Source: Diphasiastrum complanatum (lineage: Eukaryota > Streptophyta > Lycopodiopsida > Lycopodiales > Lycopodiaceae). From it: a stretch of 64,000 bases of DNA. The stretch covers positions 57,604,529-57,668,528 of the forward strand of contig CM055103.1 of assembly GCA_029204225.1 (NCBI GenBank), read 5' to 3'. Of the stretch, positions 58,615 through 64,000 are shown in pieces. The notes below the pieces were generated by a model. It did not search any database. It saw nothing but the letters and a program-made list of their open reading frames with translations, and had not been told where the DNA came from. Made by a program: the position numbers and the translations under genes. Each line of letters begins with the position of its first letter. Positions within the stretch are counted from its first letter, which is position 1.

Positions 58615-60111
58615 GCTGCCATCGCTTTCCTCTGCACAGTGATGGAGAGCACCATTGCGGCTCAACAGCGACCTCCGATCACTTTTTGTAGAGGCCAAAT
58701 AGGCTGCTACCCACCATCTCACCTGCTGACAATCTGCCAGCTTTCCAAGGGTCTTACCAGGATGTTATGCAGGGTTCAGCAAGGAAAGGGCAGAAATGTT
58801 TTTCCCAGGTTTCACAGTAGGCCGCCTTTCAACCAGCAACAATATGCAATGATTCAATAGACTTCTTCACCGCTATTATAGTCTATTGATTGCTTACTCT
58901 CCTACTAGTCTCAGTTTGTTTGGCTTCATTCACAAAGCTTTACATGCAGAGAAGAAATCTTGCAAACAGGGAAAGAAGATGCAAAAAACAAGAATCTACT
59001 AAAAGCTGTTTTTATTGGAACGTTTATTACTGCTCGAGGTGTCGCCGTCTGTCACCCCTGGGGTTTTAAACCCCTGGGGTTTTAAAAATCAGGTTTGCAA
59101 ATTGGTGTGATCAATCACTCTCTGCTTACTTTTAATTGTAGCATTCAAACAGGGAGCTGGTGGATTAAAGTATATTAAACTATTGTTGGCATATGTACTA
59201 TTGTAGCATCTTTCCCTTTTTGTTGGAGGTGAGCCATTTTTCAGTTTCATTCAACCAAAATCTGGATGCATGTACTCTATGACAAACAAAAGATATTCAC
59301 AACTTTACATCCCAGTTGTCCTAGATAGTTTTCTAACTTTTTACTTGGTCTTCTACATGTGTTATAGGAGAAGGGAATGTTTTAGGTGGCAGTAAGGAAG
59401 GAATTTTGCTCTATTGACAATCTTTATCCATTAGCATTAATAGACAATCAGAAAAATATTTTATGCATATTACATCAATCACCTATTTTTGAGAATTTAT
59501 TCCAATTTCATTCCTATACTTTGCTGATCTTCCCGAGCGCTGGTATTCTGGTACCCACGCGGACTTTAGATTATACTTGGGGTTGTATGAAAATTAGCTC
59601 AAATATGGAGTGCCCAAAGACAAAACTTTCAAAATTTTATAGAACTTTTGAGATTAGGTAACAGTTTTGTCTAGAATCAGGACTTTTGATAGGATAGAAT
59701 TTCAATTCAACACTGCTGCTGTGATGCTCACAAAAAATAGATAGAAGTAGTCCAATGATCTAAAGTGGAGGTGAGTACTACATTCTCAAAACAAAATGGG
59801 GGTTTTCAAAATGTTTACAAATTCAATAATAGTTTGTCTAAAATGAAAACAAATTTGATACAATAAAATCACAAAACTTGCTTTGCTCTATCATTACCAA
59901 GCATCTAGAATTCCAACTGGCCTTATTGCCTAAAGAATTTTCCATCGCACTACCTAAGCCTTACATATCTTAAAATTTGGTGTTGAATCCGCTCTTTTCT
60001 AAGCTGATTAATTAGACAAGTGTTGAACCCAAGGTCGGGCATTCCCCTATGTCACACCTAGACCCTACTGTTTGCCAATTCATACAACAACACATACAAG
60101 CCTTTTTTATT
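58615..60111. other. Downstream region of the membrane-protein gene, nothing firm
   Basis: No exon can be assigned with confidence. At 59,055-59,086 the 16-bp CCCCTGGGGTTTTAAA is repeated in tandem, and its CCCCTGGGG core is palindromic. The rest is AT-rich DNA with no recognised motif. Confidence 0.4.
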
Positions 60112-60154
60112 TTACACACACACACACACACACGTAGATTTTATTTCTCTCTCT

Positions 60155-60228
<74 letters not shown>

Positions 60229-60245
60229 CGGGCCTCTCTCTCTCA
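60112..60245. repeat. Compound microsatellite (CA)n ... (CT)n
   Basis: A 20-bp CA run at 60,113-60,133, a short linker, then a CT run from about 60,147 to 60,226 with one AACT interruption, and a further short CTCTCTCTC after GATCGGGC. The GATCGGGC/CAATCGGGC phrase is repeated. Confidence 0.95.
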
Positions 60246-60275
60246 ATCGGGCAGGTGTGTAAAGTGAGAGTGATA

Positions 60276-60554
60276 ATGCACACCCGTACTCCACCCCCAA
60301 CATGTGTCCCGAGCCATGTGAATCGGCTGCCACATAGACTATTCGTCGCAACCCAAAATATTGGTCGAAACTCAATGTTGTTCGTAACCAATATTGGCCA
60401 GTGTAAAGATGCCGCTACATTCGACTTCATCCGCCATCTGTCAACAACCATCGACTTTCCTCCTAAACCATCGGCCATGCATATTGGCCACCTAAGTGAG
60501 TGCCGCAGATTCAAGGGCAAAATGCCCATCGTAAGCCTTTTTCCCTTCAAATGA
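60276..60554 (+). other. Unassigned ORF next to microsatellite
   Basis: A 92-codon plus-strand frame from an ATG at 60,276 to a TGA. It is richer in CG than its surroundings, and contains three ATTGG(C/T) blocks (60,361, 60,403 and 60,484, inverted CCAAT boxes), which would equally fit a promoter. No family is recognised. I do not claim it is translated. Confidence 0.2.
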
Positions 60555-60701
60555 AAGACATTTAAAACATACACTCTTCAAATATGAATGGGCATTCCTC
60601 CAGTTTTAAGGAAAACTTATTTTAATTTTTTTTCCCCCCATCGCCCTACATCCTCCATATTCCATCGATGGTGCACGCCGCCTTCCATCCTCCATAGTGC
60701 G

Positions 60702-60703
<2 letters not shown>

Positions 60704-60750
<47 letters not shown>
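60704..60750. repeat. (CT)n microsatellite, ~47 bp
   Basis: Uninterrupted CT tract after GCGAAAT, followed by AATCACGAGTAAGG. Confidence 0.97.
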
Positions 60751-60753
<3 letters not shown>

Positions 60754-61804
60754 CACGAGTAAGGGGTGTGGCAACAAGGGGCAGGTAGGGGTCTTCTTTG
60801 GCAATATAACAAACGTCACGCTTACTGCCAGAATGGTATTCCATTTATTTAGTATCATTTTTTGTTGTTGTGTATATTGGATAATATAATACCATTCATT
60901 TAGTATCATTTCCTGTTGTTGTGTATATTGGATCAGATTGAGTGGAGGAAAAGAGCGCTATTGTACATGTCGTGCTTTCATCATCCTATGCCTTTGAGGG
61001 ATAAACACAATGCGAAATGCTATGGTTGTATGGAACTTCCGTATTTATGCGTAGGGATATCATGAAGCGATGTCTACAGCGAACTTCCCCAACTTTTTTT
61101 TGGTGAACATGTAACGAGGTGGGTCGTCTGGTCATAAGTCTCTTCCGGTTACTTCAAAGTCATAGGTCTTTTTGGATCTCTTTTTTGAAGCCTTCAAACT
61201 ATTCACTATCCTACAGTTGATGACTTGCATTTGCGATCTTTTAGTACGCTGTCTGCCTGCATCACTGAAAGAAGAAAGAATGATTCAACATGTGGTCATG
61301 ATAGGAGATTCAATTGTGCAATGGGCAGGCAAGCGCAGCTCTTTTCCAGGTATAGGTATTGGCTCTCTCTCTCTACAATTCATCATCAACAAGATTCTGA
61401 TTTTACAAAGTATGTTTTTTACTTCGAATTCCCGCAAGCACATGATGGGCAACCTGCAACAAATAGCAGTAAAAGAAGCAAGACAATCAGCCTAAAACGG
61501 CACGTTGACGCTCCTCCACCACGCTTTCAGTGGCGATAAAAGAAGCAAGAGAATAAGTCTAAAACGGCACAATGATGCTCCTCCAGCACGCTTTCAGTGG
61601 TTCTATTCACTTATTATTATAATCTGAAAAGTGAATCCATCTTGCCAAGAAGCAAGCATACTTTTTGTTAGCCTTTTGTAAGTTTATGATAAATGAATCC
61701 AAGGAAGACACCAAAAGCTTAGCTATGAAAACCTGCAAGAGGTTAGAAAAGAAGTTGTGTAAGTCCTTGTAGGCTGCCAGCAAGCAAAAAACGGTCTGTC
61801 GTGC
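60751..61804. other. Spacer with a ~67-bp tandem duplication
   Basis: TAGTATCATTT(T/C)(T/C)TGTTGTTGTG at 60,850 and 60,901 is a ~50-bp direct repeat. At 61,471-61,601 a ~67-bp unit (AAAAGAAGCAAGA, CTAAAACGGCAC, CACGCTTTCAGTGG) is present twice. A 107-codon frame at 61,172-61,495 has no recognised motif. Confidence 0.45.
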
Positions 61805-63705
61805 AAAATGTTTGGCCCAATCATGTTTAGAGGTGCAAATCACTTGGCCAATCAGATTGTGAAGCTCAAGCTATTTAGTCCAATCATGGAGAGAGCTGGG
61901 AATCCAGAGGTCTAATCATAATGAGAGGTGGAATCCATGAGGTCCAATCAAATTTTGAGCATTCCTCATGCTAGATCTCAAGCCACTACTATATGGTGTT
62001 GTCTCCTTGTACATACAATCTTTTGAGAGATAATGCAAATTTCACTTTGGAGGTAGTTTGGTCTATTCTCTCTCTACCCAAGAGCAAGCTCTCTTTATCT
62101 CTCTACCCGAGAGCAAGGTGCTTGGTTTTGGTTCTCATAGTGTTTGTTACTTAGTTTTTTCATGTGGATGTGAAAAACTTGCTTGTCTTTGGATGATTGT
62201 AACTTTTGATGTGATTGAGCTCTTGCCTAGATTCAAAGTATGCTAGATAGCTTGTTCAATCTCAATTTGATCCATCATATTTTGATAGATGTGCAACCTC
62301 ACATGCATGTAGGTCATGGTAGATCTTCACAAGATCCTGAAAAATCACTTTTTGACTTAATATAGCTTAATAAACAACTTAGATACAACAAACTGTAAAG
62401 AGAGAGCACACACCAACCCCAAGAAACTTGTCTGCAAGTAAACTCACAGAAGAGAAAAAAGAACATATATACAATCTAATTCTTTTTGGGGGTACTGTTG
62501 CATGGTAGTTCGGTCTTTGTTATGGGACGTGTGACCCGACTCATGAGCCACTTAAGTGTACCACAAATAGGTAACATGTAAAAACTACTAAATAAACAGC
62601 AATTTTGGTCGAGTGTTTAAATAAACTTGATTTAATTACTCTGACACATGTCTTGTTGGCTCTCTGACAAACTCTATAGAAATACATGGATAGTGGAGGC
62701 AAATATTGCACAAACAGAGCAAATTGAAGTAAACATTGCACATTGCTAGTGGTCCTCTCTAGCAAACATTATAGAAGTAGCAACATAATGGAGGTGATGG
62801 CAGTGTAGCGTTCATAATAATAGCTCTTTCATTAGCTAACCTTGTCATATCATAGACATGTCTTACTAGTTGTCAGCACTCACAGTTACCTCTAAAAAAA
62901 CTATGAGTGATGCACCACTAGCTATTAGCAAGCATAAATAGTTACTTATGTTAGTTAGCACTAACTACACTAGATGCTTTGAACACCTCACATAATCATC
63001 CTGATATGTTGTGATTAGCTCAAGAAAGATCAACAATGACAATGTCTTTATTCTCAACACCCTCCCATCACTTCCATTTTCTATCATAGGCACTTATACC
63101 TTGCTTCTTGCCTCCAATTTCACAACTAGGAATGCATCCATAGCCATGATCTGATAGTCCTTGCCTAGTGCTATTGAGAATGTGTTGTGTTTGCTCCAAT
63201 TTGCTAGCAATGTGCAGTGTTTGCCTCCAATATCCATTTTCTTCTATAGAGTTGGTTGGACATGACTATTGGGAATGTGCAATATTTGTCTCAATTTGCT
63301 AGGTTGTGCAATGTTTGCCTCCAACAGCCATTTTTTTATGAGTTTGTTGAAAAAGTGTGTTTGTGGGAAAGTATTGTTAGTAATTTGTTGTGCTTGCTCC
63401 AATTTGTTGGAAATGTGCAACATTTGTCTACAATAGCCATTTGCTTCTATAGAGTTTGCTAGCTAGGATTTTGTAACAAATAGGACAACCATAGCTTGTC
63501 CTAAACCAGATTTGGATTGCAAAAAGCTTGCAACGGATAACTTGTGATTATTATCTCATTCCATTTATGCAATAGTTCTAACATATTGGTACTTCCCTTG
63601 GATGAAGGCCCTTCCCCGACGGAATGGTCTCGGAGGGTGACCTTCCCTGCTCCCGAAACGGCTACAATGGGAAGTTTCCACTCCCTATGTGAGTTTTTTT
63701 TAGCC
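61805..63705 (-). repeat. Dispersed repeat R, copy 2 (inverted relative to 16,663-19,163)
   Basis: About 1.9 kb matching the reverse complement of 16,663-19,163 minus the solo LTR and one target copy, which accounts for the length difference. The unoccupied insertion site is at 62,928-62,932 (GCAAG). The copies differ at many scattered positions, so the duplication is old compared with the family A element. No coding sequence is recognised. Confidence 0.8.
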
Positions 63706-64000
63706 TATTTTTATGCTCACATGGCAGATTACACGTCATTTCATAAGTTATGTACAAACACATAACCTCATTTTTTTGACATTATACTAAAGGTTGTGGG
63801 ACAAACTTTCATGATGACGTTCAAAGTAATTTCCAATCATCCGAATTATTTGCAGTACATTTCTTTTCTTTAAACACTCTTTTACGTTGCTTGAAGTTAA
63901 GCAAACCAAAAAAACACAATGGAGTAAAATGTCAACGTTCATATGATCTTCTAAATGTCCTCTGGCCATCTAATTGTGTGGAACACATATAATGGGTGAT
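63706..64000. other. Right-edge spacer
   Basis: AT-rich DNA with no feature recognised. Confidence 0.4.

Noticed and set aside
61172-61539. Two overlapping plus-strand ORFs of ~105 codons
   Set aside because: Overlapping frames with no motif; one runs into the ~67-bp duplication, and neither looks conserved.

Overview
The window reads as nuclear DNA from a repeat-rich land plant. The evidence is a dense patchwork of plant Ty1/copia LTR retrotransposons primed by initiator Met tRNA, a CACTA-type DNA transposon, a Ty3-type gag remnant, very long (GA)n/(CT)n microsatellites, AT-rich spacers with plant-like splice signals, and no sign of operons or bacterial gene packing. I cannot name the species. 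A fern or another large-genome plant would fit the mixture, including a possible Penelope-like reverse transcriptase remnant, but this is a guess. All alignments and counts were done by eye.

Layout. 1-4,966: part of a minus-strand copia element (LTR family C, ~650 bp LTR) whose reverse transcriptase segment is replaced by a cassette of unknown function. It sits inside a short copia derivative (LTR family B, ~700 bp LTR, only ~590 bp internal) at 4,967-6,657. 6,658-9,757: an array of ~350 bp units with ATGACGGC/GCCGTCAT inverted motifs, ending like a CACTA transposon. 11,060-11,602: a decayed CACTA (TNP2) transposase. 11,602-15,853: a plus-strand copia pol fragment, an LTR (family D), a second shorter pol fragment and a second LTR in tandem. 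15,854-16,662: a reverse transcriptase remnant that may be Penelope-like. 16,663-19,163: a repeat with an inverted copy at 61,805-63,705; the first copy carries a solo family C LTR with a perfect 5-bp target duplication, and the second copy shows the empty site.

19,534-22,886: a second family C element carrying a second copy of the unknown cassette plus a GC-rich filler. 22,887-26,022: a putative Ty3-type LTR, primer site and broken gag. 26,690-27,960: a ~310 bp tandem satellite. 28,290-37,500: lower-copy sequence with exon-like pieces, four long microsatellites, a broken FCP1/HAD-type phosphatase gene (34,987-36,082) and a telo-box next to a (CT)n tract. 37,533-43,511: the best-preserved element, a complete family A copia retrotransposon with 691-bp LTRs, a TGTTT target duplication and one 1,334-codon gag-pol frame.

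45,458-47,939: a rearranged copia gag-protease fragment, followed by an open 294-codon frame with scrambled integrase pieces, joined to an opposite-strand family B LTR. 48,000-57,800: mostly unrecognised AT-rich DNA with a C-x2-C/C-x2-C ORF, a decayed copia pol (52,586-53,615) and an intact 274-codon ORF with three tandem helix-turn-helix-like modules (54,822-55,646), the most unusual protein here. 57,927-58,568: a likely host gene for a small two-helix membrane protein, probably with an intron. 58,600-64,000: microsatellites, short duplications and the second copy of the inverted repeat.

Most genes are parasitic. The element proteins (gag, protease, integrase, reverse transcriptase, RNase H) would act together to copy and reinsert the element, but only the 37.5-43.5 kb copy looks close to competent, and it lacks a few residues in the reverse transcriptase. 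The short B and C derivatives keep priming and end signals and would need proteins supplied in trans.
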